Positions 35,318 to 44,612 of a stretch of 64,000 nucleotides of DNA are shown here, piece after piece. The stretch lies in the NCBI RefSeq assembly GCF_000024905.1, contig NC_013522.1, forward strand, positions 1,178,001 through 1,242,000, given 5' to 3'. How positions within the stretch are numbered: the stretch's first letter is position 1; each line of letters begins with the position of its first letter. The notes beneath the pieces were generated by a model. The model made no database searches and was not told the origin of the DNA. It saw only the letters and a list, made by a program, of their open reading frames with translations. The position numbers and the translations under genes were made by a program. This DNA comes from Thermanaerovibrio acidaminovorans DSM 6589. GTDB lineage: Bacteria > Synergistota > Synergistia > Synergistales > Synergistaceae.

Positions 35318-35611
35318 TCAAACCCCCAGGGTCCCTACCCGGGTGGAAATCAGGGAAACTATCCTTCCGTCGTTGAGGGATCCGCCCCCCGACACCAGGC
35401 GGGCCACCTCCTCAATGACCACCGACGACGGCTGAAGGTGCTTTGGGTTCTTCCTCTTCGGCCTAAGCACGGAACGGCAATCACCGTCCGCCACCAACAC
35501 CCTGCCGTCCAGGTCCCTACCCAATACCACGCACCAACGCCCCGCACAGGCACCTCGCTTCACCCATACCAACCTGCCGGGGACGAAGACATCCTCCCCT
35601 AGTCCTCCCAT
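35318..35611 (-). CDS. KOW-domain RNA-binding protein (L14e-like)
   Basis: Small protein of 97 aa with a KOW-type beta barrel: PGRLVWVKRGACAGRWCVVL, GRVLVADGDCR, then a basic RPKRKNPKHLQP stretch that could bind RNA. A similar gene often sits between map and infA in Firmicutes and relatives; its function is not established. The ATG overlaps the map stop by 13 bases and has a GAGG site 10 bases upstream, so it is translationally linked to map. Confidence 0.82.
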   Translation of the reverse strand: MGGLGEDVFVPGRLVWVKRGACAGRWCVVLGRDLDGRVLVADGDCRSVLRPKRKNPKHLQPSSVVIEEVARLVSGGGSLNDGRIVSLISTRVGTLGV

Positions 35612-36372
35612 GGGGTCAGGACCTCACAGCCATCCGGCGTCACCAGAAGGGTGTGCTCAAAGTGGGCCGCGTCGGAACCATCGGCGGTCACCACCGTCCA
35701 GCCGTCATCGCAGCTCCGGACCGCCTCTCCGCCGGTCATAACCATGGGCTCCACGCATATGGTCATCCGGGACTTCAACGTTATCCCCGAACCGGGGCGG
35801 CCGTAGTTGGGAATCTGAGGGGCCTCATGAAGCCTCCGGCCTATGCCGTGACCCGCGTAATCCCTCACCAGCCCCATCTGGGCCCCCTTCACCACCCGCT
35901 CAACCGCGCTGCCCACGTCACCCACCGTGGCACCCTCCCGGAGGACCCCCATGGCGGCCTTAAGCCCCCCGAGGGTAACCTCCAGAAGACGCCGCCTCAG
36001 GTCCGATATCTCCCCCACCGGGTAGGTGCACGCCGCATCGGCGTACCACCCGTCAACGCTAACCCCCACGTCGACGCTCAGGATGTCCCCCTCCCGGAGG
36101 ATCCGATCCGCCGACGGGATCCCGTGCACCACCTCTTCGTTTATCGAGGCGCATATGGTGCCCGGGAACGGGCGCCTTATACCGGGCACCTTGTAGCCCT
36201 TGAAGGCCGGCCGACCCCCTCCCCGGACTATCAGGTCCTCCGCGAACCTGTCCAGGCTAAGGGTGTCAACCCCAGGTTTGATAAGACCCCGCAGATATCT
36301 AAGGACGTCAGCCACCAACACACCGGCCCGCCTCATATGGGCCAGGTCGGACGGGCTCTTGAAGGTTATCAT
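35599..36372 (-). CDS. map: type I methionine aminopeptidase
   Basis: Removes the initiator methionine from new proteins. The five metal ligands are visible: Asp in SVDVGVSVDGWYADAACTYP (two Asp), His in RDYAGHGIGRRLHEAPQIPN, and Glu in TICVEPMVMTG plus one near the C-terminus (HFEHTLLV). At 257 aa it lacks an N-terminal extension (type Ia). AGGAGG stands 6 bases before the ATG, and a TTG one codon earlier is possible. Order adk-map-KOW-infA. Confidence 0.96.
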   Translation of the reverse strand: MITFKSPSDLAHMRRAGVLVADVLRYLRGLIKPGVDTLSLDRFAEDLIVRGGGRPAFKGYKVPGIRRPFPGTICASINEEVVHGIPSADRILREGDILSVDVGVSVDGWYADAACTYPVGEISDLRRRLLEVTLGGLKAAMGVLREGATVGDVGSAVERVVKGAQMGLVRDYAGHGIGRRLHEAPQIPNYGRPGSGITLKSRMTICVEPMVMTGGEAVRSCDDGWTVVTADGSDAAHFEHTLLVTPDGCEVLTPWED

Positions 36373-36382
36373 CAAAGGCCTC

Positions 36383-37018
36383 CTAGAGCCCCTCTAGACA
36401 CCTGAGAACCGCATCGGTGGCCCCCTCCCCGTTCACCCTACGAAGAAGCCCCTTGGCATCGTAGTAGGCCTCCAACGGAGAGGTCTGCTCATGGTAAACC
36501 GAAAGCCTCCGGCGGATCACGTCCTCCCGGTCGTCGTCCCTCTGGTAGAGGTCCCCGCCGCAGGCCTCACACAGGTCACCCTTGGAGGAGGGGTGGAACG
36601 ACACGTGGTATATGGCTCCGCAGGACCGACAGACCCGGCGGCCCGACAGCCGCTGGACCACCACCTCGTCCGCCACCTCCAACAGGACCACCGCGTCCAG
36701 CTGCAGCCCCATCCTGGAGAGGAGCTCATCGAGCGCCTCCGCCTGGGGGACCGTCCGGGGGAAACCGTCCAAAAGGAAGCCGTTCTCACAGTCCCCCTGG
36801 GACAGCCGGTCCTCCATCATGGCGATGATCAGCTGGTCCGGGACCAGCTTGCCCCCGTCCATGAACTCCTTGGCCTTACGGCCCAGCTCGGTGCCCCCCT
36901 TGACGTGCTCCCTCAGCATGTCGCCGGTGGATATGTGGGGTATCCGGTACCGCTCCTTCACCGCCGCCGCCTGGGTGCCCTTGCCAGCCCCGGGAGGACC
37001 CAACAGTATAACCCTCAT
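36383..37018 (-). CDS. adk: adenylate kinase
   Basis: Balances ATP, ADP and AMP. The P-loop GPPGAGKGTQA is at residues 7-17, the AMP site is ISTGDMLREHV, and the LID carries a zinc-type module with C-x2-C and C-x2-C (VCRSCGAIYH and LCEACGG), the long form common in Gram-positive and thermophilic species. Length is 211 aa. It lies 15 bases after secY and 10 bases before map in the spc region. Confidence 0.97.
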   Translation of the reverse strand: MRVILLGPPGAGKGTQAAAVKERYRIPHISTGDMLREHVKGGTELGRKAKEFMDGGKLVPDQLIIAMMEDRLSQGDCENGFLLDGFPRTVPQAEALDELLSRMGLQLDAVVLLEVADEVVVQRLSGRRVCRSCGAIYHVSFHPSSKGDLCEACGGDLYQRDDDREDVIRRRLSVYHEQTSPLEAYYDAKGLLRRVNGEGATDAVLRCLEGL

Positions 37019-37033
37019 CCCTGCCCCACCCCC

Positions 37034-38329
37034 TTAGAGCTTCAGAAGGCCGCCGGACTTGCCCCCCCGGCGCTTCAGGATCCCCTCGTAGTGCCTCATG
37101 AGCAGCTGCCCCTCCAGCTGATGCACCGTATCCAGGGCCACCCCCACCACGATCAGCACCGAGGTCCCGCCGAAATAGAAGGTGTTGACGTTCAGGAGCC
37201 CGGACATGACGGTGGGGACCAGGGCCACCACCGCCAGGGCCAGGGCCCCACCGAGGGTTATCCGGGCCATCACCTTCTCGATGTAGTCCGCCGTGGGCTT
37301 GCCGGGCCGGATGCCCAACACGAACCCGCCGTACTTCTTCATGTTCTCCGCCAGCTCCGCGGGGTTGAAGACCACCGCGGTGTAGAAGTAGGCGAAGAAC
37401 ACGATGAGCACCACGTAGAGCACCACGTAGATGGGGCTCCCGGGGGAGAAGGCCCTCTGGACCGCCTCCGCCGCCGCCCCGGGGAAGAACCGGGCCACCG
37501 TGTAGGGGAAGAGGAGCACCGACGAGGCGAAGATTATGGGGATCACCCCCGCGGTGTTGACCCGAAGGGGGATGTAGGTGCTCTGACCCCCGTAGATCCG
37601 GTTGCCCACCACCCGCTTGGCGTACTGGACCGGGATCTTCCTCTGGCCCTCCTGGAGCATGACGCAACCCGCCACCACCGCCACCATTATGGCCAGGGCC
37701 AGCAACACCACCAGGATGTTCATCTCCCCCATCCTGACCATGGTGAAGGTCTGGGCGATGGCGCCGGGGATTCGGGCCACGATGCCCGCGAAGATGAGCA
37801 TGGAGATCCCGTTGCCTATTCCGTGATCTGACATGACCTCCCCGAGCCACATGACCGCCACGGAACCGGTGGTGACCGTAGCCATCGCCAGCACCCCGTC
37901 CAGGATACCCCCGTAGAACACCCCAAGGCCCCTGAGCCAGGACACCATGCCGATGGCCTGGATCAGGGCGAAGGCCACGGTGCCGTAGCGGGTGTACTGG
38001 GTTATCCTCTTGCGGCCCTCCTCGCCCTCCTTCTGCATCCTCTCCAGGGAGGGGACTATCACCGTCAGAAGCTGCATAACGATGCTGGAGTTTATGTAGG
38101 GAACCACACCCAGCGCGAAGATGCTGAACCTGCTCAAGGCCCCCCCAGCAAAGAGATCAAAGAATCCCAGAACGCCTCCTCGCTCGAAGAGCCGGGCCAT
38201 CGCCTCGGGGTCAATCCCCGGGGTGGGGATGTGAGCCCCGAGACGATACACGAACAGCGCCGCCAGCAGGAAGAGGAACCTCCTCTTCAGATCCGGCAAA
38301 CGGAACGCGTCCCGGAAGGAGTCGATCAC
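37034..38329 (-). CDS. secY: preprotein translocase subunit SecY
   Basis: Central channel of the Sec translocon in the inner membrane. The 431-aa protein has ten hydrophobic helices. Conserved segments are LFVYRLGAHIPTPGID near the N-terminus, ALGVVPYINSSIVMQLL, and RITQYTRYGTVAFALIQ. The GTG start immediately follows the rplO stop (TAG GTG) with GAGGTGAT upstream, so translation is coupled. It is the usual last-but-few gene of the spc operon, before adk and map. Confidence 0.97.
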   Translation of the reverse strand: MIDSFRDAFRLPDLKRRFLFLLAALFVYRLGAHIPTPGIDPEAMARLFERGGVLGFFDLFAGGALSRFSIFALGVVPYINSSIVMQLLTVIVPSLERMQKEGEEGRKRITQYTRYGTVAFALIQAIGMVSWLRGLGVFYGGILDGVLAMATVTTGSVAVMWLGEVMSDHGIGNGISMLIFAGIVARIPGAIAQTFTMVRMGEMNILVVLLALAIMVAVVAGCVMLQEGQRKIPVQYAKRVVGNRIYGGQSTYIPLRVNTAGVIPIIFASSVLLFPYTVARFFPGAAAEAVQRAFSPGSPIYVVLYVVLIVFFAYFYTAVVFNPAELAENMKKYGGFVLGIRPGKPTADYIEKVMARITLGGALALAVVALVPTVMSGLLNVNTFYFGGTSVLIVVGVALDTVHQLEGQLLMRHYEGILKRRGGKSGGLLKL

Positions 38330-38776
38330 CTATATCACCTCGGTCTTGCCACCCGCGGCCTCTATCTTCTTGACGGCGCTGCCGCTGAAGCCGTGAGCCC
38401 TGACCGTGAGGGCCTTGGTGAGCTCCCCGTCACCCAGTATCTTGACGGGGACCCCTGCCCTCCTGAGCAACCCTACCGCAACCAGGGCGGCGGGATCCAC
38501 CACGGTACCCGCCTCGAACCTGTCGTTGAGATCCCCAACGTTTATCCCATGGAAGACCACCCGATGCCTGGCGTTGCTGAAGCCCCTCTTGGGGATCCGG
38601 CGCACCAGGGGCATCTGGCCACCCTCAAAGCCGGGACGGACGCCGCCGCCGGTCCGGGACTTGTGACCCTTGGTGCCCTTACAGGCGGTCTTGCCGTGGC
38701 CGCTGCCCACCCCGAAGCCGATCCTCTTGGGCTTCCTGTTGGACCCGGGAACGGGAGAAAGATCGTGCAACCTCAT
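38330..38776 (-). CDS. rplO: 50S ribosomal protein L15
   Basis: Late-assembly protein of the large subunit. The 148-aa sequence has the Gly/Arg/Lys-rich N-terminus (RIGFGVGSGHGKTACKGTKG) and the C-terminal core KALTVRAHGFSGSAVKKIEA. A GGAGG site precedes the ATG. It is 12 bases after rpmD and abuts secY. Confidence 0.96.
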   Translation of the reverse strand: MRLHDLSPVPGSNRKPKRIGFGVGSGHGKTACKGTKGHKSRTGGGVRPGFEGGQMPLVRRIPKRGFSNARHRVVFHGINVGDLNDRFEAGTVVDPAALVAVGLLRRAGVPVKILGDGELTKALTVRAHGFSGSAVKKIEAAGGKTEVI

Positions 38777-38788
38777 TGGAAAACCTCC

Positions 38789-38971
38789 TTACTCCTCGAG
38801 GGTCCACTCCACAAGGTGCTCCACCTTGCGGATCATCCCCCTGATCTGAGGGGTATCCTGGTGAACCACCGTCTGGTTCAGCTTCCTGAGCCCCAGGGCC
38901 CTTATGGTGAGCCCCTGACGGTAGTTCCTCCCTATGGCGCTCCTCTTCCACGTAACGATCAGCTTAGCCAT
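38789..38971 (-). CDS. rpmD: 50S ribosomal protein L30
   Basis: Small peripheral protein of the large subunit. The 60-aa product [20 protein letters not shown] with [19 protein letters not shown] is a typical bacterial L30. It lies 6 bases after rpsE and 12 bases before rplO. Confidence 0.95.
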   Translation of the reverse strand: MAKLIVTWKRSAIGRNYRQGLTIRALGLRKLNQTVVHQDTPQIRGMIRKVEHLVEWTLEE

Positions 38972-38977
38972 CTCTCA

Positions 38978-39496
38978 TCACGCCTCCTGGGAAGCGGCCT
39001 TGCGCTCCTTGCCCCTCAGCCTGAGGACCTCCTCAGGGGTCCTCAGGGCCTTGACACCCTCCAGGGTGGCGTAGGCCACGTTGATCGGGTTGGAGGTCCT
39101 GCCTATAACCTTGGTGAGCACGTCCTTGACCCCACCCAGCTCCATTATGGCCCGCACCACCGCACCGGCGATAACTCCCGTACCGGGGGAGGCGGGCTTG
39201 AGCAGCACCTCCGCCGCCCCGTGCTTGCCCGTCACCGGGTGCGGGATGGTGTGACCCACCTGCTTCAGGGTCACCATGCTCTTCTTGGCGTGCTCTATGC
39301 CCTTGCGAACCGCCTCGGAGACCTCCTTGGCCTTGCCGAGCCCGAGCCCGACCCGGCCCATGCCGTCTCCAACCACCACCAGGACGCTGAACTTGAAGCG
39401 CTTGCCGCCCTTGACAACCTTGCTAACCCGGTTGATGGCCACCACGCGCTCCTGAAGCTCCGCCCCCTTAGACAGCGAACTCTTATTCATCGCCAC
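38978..39496 (-). CDS. rpsE: 30S ribosomal protein S5
   Basis: Small-subunit protein important for decoding accuracy. An N-terminal double-stranded-RNA-binding-like domain ([20 protein letters not shown]) is followed by the S5 C-terminal domain ([20 protein letters not shown]). The GTG start, 8 bases after GGGGG, gives 172 aa; an ATG two codons later has poorer spacing. Confidence 0.96.
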   Translation of the reverse strand: MAMNKSSLSKGAELQERVVAINRVSKVVKGGKRFKFSVLVVVGDGMGRVGLGLGKAKEVSEAVRKGIEHAKKSMVTLKQVGHTIPHPVTGKHGAAEVLLKPASPGTGVIAGAVVRAIMELGGVKDVLTKVIGRTSNPINVAYATLEGVKALRTPEEVLRLRGKERKAASQEA

Positions 39497-39511
39497 AGGA
39501 CGTACCCCCTC

Positions 39512-39880
39512 TTAGAACTTGAGGCCCGCTTCGCGAGCGGCCTCCGCCAAGGCCTTCACCCGGCCATGGTACATGTGGCCGCCCCTGTCGAAGACCACAG
39601 TGGTTATCCCCTTGGCAAGGGCCCTCTCCGCCAACCTCTTGCCCACCTGACGGGCCGCGTCCTGGTTCCCCGTGGACTTGAGCTCCGCCCGAAGGTCCTT
39701 CTCCATGGTGGAGGCGGACACCAGGGTATGACCAGCCTGATCGTCGATTATCTGGGCATAAATGTGCTTCAGGCTCCCGAAAACCGCGAGCCTCGGGCAC
39801 TCGGGGCTGCCGACCAGCTTCCGGCGAAGCCGACGGTGCCGCATCTTGCGCATCTCGTTCCTGCTACGTTCCGATATCAC
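39512..39880 (-). CDS. rplR: 50S ribosomal protein L18
   Basis: 5S rRNA-binding protein of the central protuberance. The 122-aa form begins at a GTG placed 8 bases after GGCGAGG; a GTG three codons upstream would give 125 aa. Family pattern: [40 protein letters not shown] and [20 protein letters not shown]. Confidence 0.95.
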   Translation of the reverse strand: MISERSRNEMRKMRHRRLRRKLVGSPECPRLAVFGSLKHIYAQIIDDQAGHTLVSASTMEKDLRAELKSTGNQDAARQVGKRLAERALAKGITTVVFDRGGHMYHGRVKALAEAAREAGLKF

Positions 39881-39895
39881 GGCCTTCACCTCGCC

Positions 39896-40435
39896 TTACT
39901 TGCTTCCAGCCTTACCGGCCTTGCGCATCACGTACTCGCCCACGTAGCGGATCCCCTTGCCCTTGTAAGGCTCAGGCGGACGGTAGCCCCTTATCTGGGC
40001 CGCCATCTGACCCACCTTCTGACGATCTATGCCCCGCACGAATATCTTGGTGGGACCGTCGATGGCCAGCTCTATGCCAGCGGGGGGCACCACCTCAACC
40101 GGATGGGAGAAGCCCAGGGACAGCACCAGGTTCTTGCCCTGCATCTGAGCCCTGTAACCCACGCCGATTATCTCCAATTGCTTCTCGAAACCCTGGCTGA
40201 CCCCCACCACCATGTTGTTGATGATTGCCCGAGTCATGCCGTGGGCGGCCCTCATGGCCTTCTCGTCGCTGGAGCGGGAGACCATAACCTGGTCCTCCTT
40301 CACCTCCACCGATATGCCCGGGAGGACCTTGAAGTCCAGGGAACCCTTGGGCCCCTTGACCGTCACGTCACCCCCGTTAACCGTGACCGTAACCCCCTTG
40401 GGAAGGGGAATGGGCTTACGACCTATCCGAGACAT
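39896..40435 (-). CDS. rplF: 50S ribosomal protein L6
   Basis: Large-subunit protein near the factor-binding site. The 179-aa sequence starts MSRIGRKPIPLPKGVTVTV and ends PEPYKGKGIRYVGEYVMRKA, the diagnostic L6 C-terminal motif. Its two repeats fold as related domains. It lies between rpsH and rplR in spc order. Confidence 0.97.
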   Translation of the reverse strand: MSRIGRKPIPLPKGVTVTVNGGDVTVKGPKGSLDFKVLPGISVEVKEDQVMVSRSSDEKAMRAAHGMTRAIINNMVVGVSQGFEKQLEIIGVGYRAQMQGKNLVLSLGFSHPVEVVPPAGIELAIDGPTKIFVRGIDRQKVGQMAAQIRGYRPPEPYKGKGIRYVGEYVMRKAGKAGSK

Positions 40436-40448
40436 CCCATTAACCCTC

Positions 40449-40853
40449 CTACCATACGTAGCAGACGACCTCGCCGCCCAGGCCCTCGCGCCTGGCCCTG
40501 GCGTCGGTCATCATGCCCTTGGAAGTGGAGATGAGCGCTATGCCCAGACCCCCCATGACCTTGGGAAGCTCATCGCGCCCCACGTAGATCCTCCGGCCGG
40601 GCTTGCTTACCCTGCGGATCCCCTGGATCACCCGCTCCCGATTGGGACCGTAGTTGAGGAAGATCCGAAGCACCGGGAAGGAACCCTCCCCGTCCGTGAC
40701 GGTCTTGTAGTTCCTTATGTAGCCCTCCTCCTTCAGGATCCGGGCTATCTCCACCTTCACCTTGGACATGGGAACGTCCACCATCTCGTGATAGACCGTG
40801 TTGGCGTTCCTTATCCGGGTGAGCATGTCCGCTATGGGATCAGTTAGATGCAT
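40449..40853 (-). CDS. rpsH: 30S ribosomal protein S8
   Basis: Binds the central domain of 16S rRNA and, in E. coli, regulates the spc operon. The product is 134 aa from the ATG ([20 protein letters not shown]); a TTG two codons upstream is the alternative. The C-terminus has the conserved [20 protein letters not shown]. It follows rpsN by 24 bases. Confidence 0.95.
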   Translation of the reverse strand: MHLTDPIADMLTRIRNANTVYHEMVDVPMSKVKVEIARILKEEGYIRNYKTVTDGEGSFPVLRIFLNYGPNRERVIQGIRRVSKPGRRIYVGRDELPKVMGGLGIALISTSKGMMTDARARREGLGGEVVCYVW

Positions 40854-40877
40854 TGACAAATCCCCCCTCCGAAACCG

Positions 40878-41063
40878 CTACCAGCTGGACTTGACCACGC
40901 CGGGGATCTTCCCCTCGCGGGCCAGGTTCCTGAAGCAGCAGCGGCACATGTTGAACAACCGCATGAACCCCCGGGGGCGACCGCAGATGGGGCACCGGTT
41001 GTGACGACGCACCTTGAACTTAGGCTCCTCTTTGGCCTTGTTCTCCAGACACTTACGGGACAT
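40878..41063 (-). CDS. rpsN: 30S ribosomal protein S14, zinc-binding type Z
   Basis: Small-subunit head protein. The 61-residue, short S14 form keeps the zinc motif [20 protein letters not shown] (C24, C27, C40, C43 in HNRCPICG and NMCRCC). The long zinc-free form is not in the window. It lies between rplE and rpsH. An additional cysteine near the N-terminus is not part of the motif. Confidence 0.96.
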   Translation of the reverse strand: MSRKCLENKAKEEPKFKVRRHNRCPICGRPRGFMRLFNMCRCCFRNLAREGKIPGVVKSSW

Positions 41064-41078
41064 TCAGTCCTTACCTCC

Positions 41079-41621
41079 TTAGCGGGTGAACGGCATCCCA
41101 AGCTCCGTCAGAAGGGCCTGGGCTTCCTCATCGGTCTTCGCGGTGGTCACGAAGGTGATGTTCATCCCCCTCTGGCGAATGACCTTGTCGTAATCTATCT
41201 CCGGGAAGATGAGCTGCTCCTTCAGACCCAGGTTGTAGTTGCCCCGACCATCGAAGCCCCTCTTGGACACCCCCTGGAAGTCCTTTATCCTGGGCAGCGC
41301 CAGGCTGATCAGCCGATCCACGAACTCCCACATCCTGGCCCCCCGGAGGGTCACGCAACAGGCCACCGGCATCCCCTCCCGGATCTTGAAGCCCGCCACC
41401 GACTTCTTGGCCCTCTTCATCATGGGCCTCTGACCCGTTATGGTGGCCAGCTCGTTCATGCTGGCGTCCATGTACTTCATGTCCTGCTTGGCCTCGTTGA
41501 CCCCGATGTTGATGACCACCTTGACGAGCTTGGGCACCTCCATCACGTTGCCGTACTGGAAGCGCGACCTCAGGCGGGGGACGGCCTCGGACCTATACTT
41601 GTTCAGAAGACGAGGTTCCAT
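41079..41621 (-). CDS. rplE: 50S ribosomal protein L5
   Basis: 5S rRNA-binding protein that contacts S13 across the subunit interface. I chose the ATG preceded by AGGGGGTGG (180 aa: [20 protein letters not shown]), which matches the L5 N-terminus; the open frame extends further but overlaps rpl[15 protein letters not shown] and the C-terminal [19 protein letters not shown] are family motifs. Confidence 0.96.
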   Translation of the reverse strand: MEPRLLNKYRSEAVPRLRSRFQYGNVMEVPKLVKVVINIGVNEAKQDMKYMDASMNELATITGQRPMMKRAKKSVAGFKIREGMPVACCVTLRGARMWEFVDRLISLALPRIKDFQGVSKRGFDGRGNYNLGLKEQLIFPEIDYDKVIRQRGMNITFVTTAKTDEEAQALLTELGMPFTR

Positions 41622-41635
41622 CTTCGATCCACCCC

Positions 41636-41959
41636 CTAAACCTTGTCCACTATCTCGCCGCACTTCTTGCAGATCCTTACCTTGCGGCCGTCGTCCAGGA
41701 AGGCCCGACCCACCCTGGTGGGCTTGCCACAGGCGGGACAGACCAACATAACCTTGCAGGCCCTAAGGGGGGCCTCCTGCTTCACCAGGCCACCCTGGGG
41801 GTTCTTCTGAGAGGGCCTCACGCTCTTGGTGACCATGTTTACGTTCTCCACCACCACAAGGTCCTTCCCCACGTCGCGGCGGAGCACCTTGCCCTCCTTG
41901 CCCCGGTCCTTGCCGGATATCACGTAGACCCTGTCACCGGTCTTTATCCTCATGGCCAT
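41636..41959 (-). CDS. rplX: 50S ribosomal protein L24
   Basis: Assembly-initiating large-subunit protein with a KOW domain: [20 protein letters not shown]. The C-terminal part has two CxxC pairs ([13 protein letters not shown] and [13 protein letters not shown]), as in many zinc-form bacterial L24 proteins. Length is 107 aa from the ATG 9 bases after GGAGG. Confidence 0.96.
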   Translation of the reverse strand: MAMRIKTGDRVYVISGKDRGKEGKVLRRDVGKDLVVVENVNMVTKSVRPSQKNPQGGLVKQEAPLRACKVMLVCPACGKPTRVGRAFLDDGRKVRICKKCGEIVDKV

Positions 41960-41972
41960 GGGAATTCGCCTC

Positions 41973-42341
41973 CTATATTACTTCCGGAGCAAGGGAGACT
42001 ATCCTCATGTAACGCTTCTCCCTGAGCTCCCGGGCCACGGGGCCGAAGATTCGCGTCCCCTTCGGGTCTCCGTTGTTGTCGATGATGACCGCCGCGTTGT
42101 CGTCGAACCTAACGTAGGTGCCGTCCTTCCGACGAACCTCCTTGCGGGTCCTGACGATAACCGCCTTCACCACGTCCCCCTTGCTTATGTTGCTGTTGGG
42201 GATCGCCTCCTTCACAGAGGCCACTATGACGTCGCCCACGGAACCAACCTTCCGGTAGCTGCCCCCACGCACCTGGATGCACATTATCTTCTTCGCTCCG
42301 GAGTTGTCCGCCACGTTCAGAACTGTGCGCAGCTGGATCAC
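41973..42341 (-). CDS. rplN: 50S ribosomal protein L14
   Basis: Large-subunit protein at the bridge to the small subunit. The 122-aa sequence starts [20 protein letters not shown] (GTG start) and ends [13 protein letters not shown]-like ([14 protein letters not shown]), exactly L14 length. It opens the spc cluster after rpsQ, 3 bases away. Confidence 0.97.
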   Translation of the reverse strand: MIQLRTVLNVADNSGAKKIMCIQVRGGSYRKVGSVGDVIVASVKEAIPNSNISKGDVVKAVIVRTRKEVRRKDGTYVRFDDNAAVIIDNNGDPKGTRIFGPVARELREKRYMRIVSLAPEVI

Positions 42342-42344
42342 CGC

Positions 42345-42629
42345 TTATTCCTCCCCAGTAGCGCCGAAGATGGGCGCCCGCTCCAAAATCTCCACGACCC
42401 GCCAACGCTTGTGGCGGCTCAGGGGCCTGGTCTCCTCGATCTTCACCAGGTCGCCGATCCTGCAGTCGTTGGCCTCGTCGTGGGCCATGTACTTCTTAAC
42501 CCTGAGGACCGGCTTCCCGTAAAGGGCGTGCTTCGACATCCGGGAGACCTTTACCACCACGGTCTTGTCCATCTTGTCGCTGACCACCACGCCGGTCCTA
42601 ACCTTACGATAGGGCTTGCGCTCCTCCAT
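42345..42629 (-). CDS. rpsQ: 30S ribosomal protein S17
   Basis: Primary 16S rRNA-binding OB-fold protein. The 94-aa product has the S17 pattern: [40 protein letters not shown] and [20 protein letters not shown]. It is 6 bases after rpmC. Confidence 0.96.
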   Translation of the reverse strand: MEERKPYRKVRTGVVVSDKMDKTVVVKVSRMSKHALYGKPVLRVKKYMAHDEANDCRIGDLVKIEETRPLSRHKRWRVVEILERAPIFGATGEE

Positions 42630-42635
42630 GGACCG

Positions 42636-42851
42636 TTACCTCCTCGCACCGACAGAACCACCCGCGGTCTCCTTCTCCCGAAGGACCGTGAGAACCCGCG
42701 CGATGGTGCGCCTTACCTCTCTTATGCGGGCAGTGTTGGAAAGCTGGCCCACCGCGCTCTGAAACCGCAGGTTGAACAGCTCCTCCTTGTACTGCCTGTG
42801 CTTCTCCCTCAGCTCCTCCACAGAAAGCTCGCGGAGTTCCTTAGCATCCAT
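42636..42851 (-). CDS. rpmC: 50S ribosomal protein L29
   Basis: Small helical protein at the tunnel exit that helps dock SRP and trigger factor. The 71-aa sequence [20 protein letters not shown] and [20 protein letters not shown] is the L29 pattern. It abuts rplP (2 bases apart). Confidence 0.96.
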   Translation of the reverse strand: MDAKELRELSVEELREKHRQYKEELFNLRFQSAVGQLSNTARIREVRRTIARVLTVLREKETAGGSVGARR

Positions 42852-42853
42852 TT

Positions 42854-43273
42854 CTACTCACCTGCCCCTTCCCGCACCAGCATCTTGACCTTGATGGGGA
42901 GCTTGTGGGACGCGGTCCGGAAGGCCTCCATGACTACCTCCCGGGGCACGCCGGCCACCTCGAACATGACACGGCCACGCTTCACCGCCGCGGTCCAGTA
43001 CTCCACGTTACCCTTACCCTTACCCATCCTGGTCTCCAAGGGCTTCCTGGTAACGGGACGGTCCGGGAACACCCGAATCCAGATCTTTCCACCCTTCTTC
43101 ATCTTCCTGGAGAGGGTGACTCGAACCGCCTCTATCTGCCGGGCGGTTATCCACCCGTTCTCCAGCGCCTGCAAGCCGTAATCGCCAAAGTCCACCGAGG
43201 TGGCCCCCTTGGAGACCCCCTTCAGGGGCGTCCTGTGAGGCTTGCGGTACTTCACTCTCTTAGGCGACAGCAT
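42854..43273 (-). CDS. rplP: 50S ribosomal protein L16
   Basis: Large-subunit protein near the A site. The 139-aa form uses the ATG 9 bases after AGGAGGT and begins [20 protein letters not shown]. The core [20 protein letters not shown] and the end of the protein match L16. An in-frame extension upstream overlaps rpsC and is not used. Confidence 0.96.
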   Translation of the reverse strand: MLSPKRVKYRKPHRTPLKGVSKGATSVDFGDYGLQALENGWITARQIEAVRVTLSRKMKKGGKIWIRVFPDRPVTRKPLETRMGKGKGNVEYWTAAVKRGRVMFEVAGVPREVVMEAFRTASHKLPIKVKMLVREGAGE

Positions 43274-43280
43274 CTTGCCC

Positions 43281-43952
43281 TTACCTCCTGTCCCTGGAAG
43301 CAACCTGGGGCTCCGCCTTGGCGCCGCCGATTACCTCGCCGCGGTAGATCCAAACCTTCACCCCTATGACCCCGTAGATGGTCCTGGCCACCGAGTAGCC
43401 GTAGCTTATGTCCGCCCTCAAAGTGGACAGCGGAAGCTGCCCCTCCAGGTACCACTCGCTCCGGGCTATCTCAGCCCCGCCAAGACGGCCGGAGCACTGG
43501 ATCTTTATCCCCTTGGCCCCCGCCTTCATGGCCCGGAAGATGGACTGCTTCATGGCCCGGCGGAAGCTCACCCGACGCTCCAGCGCCGAGGCGATCCCCT
43601 CGGACACCACCTGGGCATCCGCGTCCGGGTTCTTGATCTCCTGAATGTTGATCATCACCCGGTTGCCGGTCTTCCTCTGAAGCTCGTCCCGGACCAGCTG
43701 GATCTCCGCCCCACCCTTGCCTATAACCACACCAGGCCGGGCGGTCCAAACAGTAAAGCGCATCACGTTGCCTATCCGCTCGATCTCCACTCGGCTTATG
43801 CCCGCATGACCCCAGCGCTTCTTGATCCACTCCCTGAGCTCCAGGTCCTCGTGGAGATTTTTGGCGTAGGTCTTCTTATCGGCATACCAGCGAGACTCCC
43901 AATCGTATATGACCCCTAGCCGGTACCCTACCGGGTGAACTTTCTGGCCCAC
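43281..43952 (-). CDS. rpsC: 30S ribosomal protein S3
   Basis: Forms part of the mRNA entry channel. Starting at the second GTG gives [20 protein letters not shown], the standard S3 N-terminus, and 223 aa; a GTG two codons upstream is nearer to the AGGAGG. The KH domain ([20 protein letters not shown]) and C-terminal [20 protein letters not shown] are clear. Confidence 0.96.
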   Translation of the reverse strand: MGQKVHPVGYRLGVIYDWESRWYADKKTYAKNLHEDLELREWIKKRWGHAGISRVEIERIGNVMRFTVWTARPGVVIGKGGAEIQLVRDELQRKTGNRVMINIQEIKNPDADAQVVSEGIASALERRVSFRRAMKQSIFRAMKAGAKGIKIQCSGRLGGAEIARSEWYLEGQLPLSTLRADISYGYSVARTIYGVIGVKVWIYRGEVIGGAKAEPQVASRDRR

Positions 43953-43966
43953 CGTCACCCCTCCTC

Positions 43967-44299
43967 CTAACGTTCCGCCACGACCACGGTGATGTGGCTG
44001 GTGTGGTGCCGGTAAGCATGAGCCCTGCCCATGGACACCGGCCTGAACCTCTTCATGTAAGAACCCTGATCCGCGCTGGCCCTGACCACCACCAGCTTGT
44101 CCACGTCAAGGCCATAGTTGTGCTCCGCGTTGGCCACGGCGCTCTTGAGTACCTTCTCCACCACCCTAGCTCCCTTCTTGGGGGTGTACTTCAGTATCAT
44201 CAGCGCCTCGCCAACCTCCCTGCCCCTTATCAGGGGAAGGACCTGGCGGACCTTGGACGCGGCGATCCTAACCCGCTTAGCAACCGCCTTCGCTTCCAT
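43967..44299 (-). CDS. rplV: 50S ribosomal protein L22
   Basis: Lines the polypeptide exit tunnel with an extended hairpin. The 110-aa form ([20 protein letters not shown]) starts at an ATG 8 bases after AGGAGGT. The tunnel loop region includes [20 protein letters not shown], and the protein ends with [12 protein letters not shown]-type sequence ([11 protein letters not shown]). It lies between rpsS and rpsC. Confidence 0.96.
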   Translation of the reverse strand: MEAKAVAKRVRIAASKVRQVLPLIRGREVGEALMILKYTPKKGARVVEKVLKSAVANAEHNYGLDVDKLVVVRASADQGSYMKRFRPVSMGRAHAYRHHTSHITVVVAER

Positions 44300-44312
44300 A
44301 GCCTGCGACCTC

Positions 44313-44594
44313 CTACCTGGACTTGGTGGACCGCTCCTGACCCGCGTGTCCTCCGAACTTGCGGGTGGGGGCGAACTCTCCAAGCTTATGACCCACCATG
44401 TTATCGCTTATGTACACGGGAACGTGGGTCCGCCCGTTGTGCACCGCTATGGTGTGCCCAACCATCTCAGGGGTTATGCTGGACCTCCTGGCCCAGGTCT
44501 TCAAAACCCGCTTCTTGCCCGACTCATTCATCTCCTCTATCCTGCGGAGGAGCTTGGCGTCCACGTAGGGCCCCTTCTTCAGCGATCGAGCCAT
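44313..44594 (-). CDS. rpsS: 30S ribosomal protein S19
   Basis: Head protein contacting S13. The 93-aa sequence [20 protein letters not shown] with [20 protein letters not shown] and [19 protein letters not shown] is a full-length S19. It follows rplB by 18 bases. Confidence 0.97.
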   Translation of the reverse strand: MARSLKKGPYVDAKLLRRIEEMNESGKKRVLKTWARRSSITPEMVGHTIAVHNGRTHVPVYISDNMVGHKLGEFAPTRKFGGHAGQERSTKSR

Positions 44595-44612
44595 TCCTTA
44601 CTCCCTCCTACC

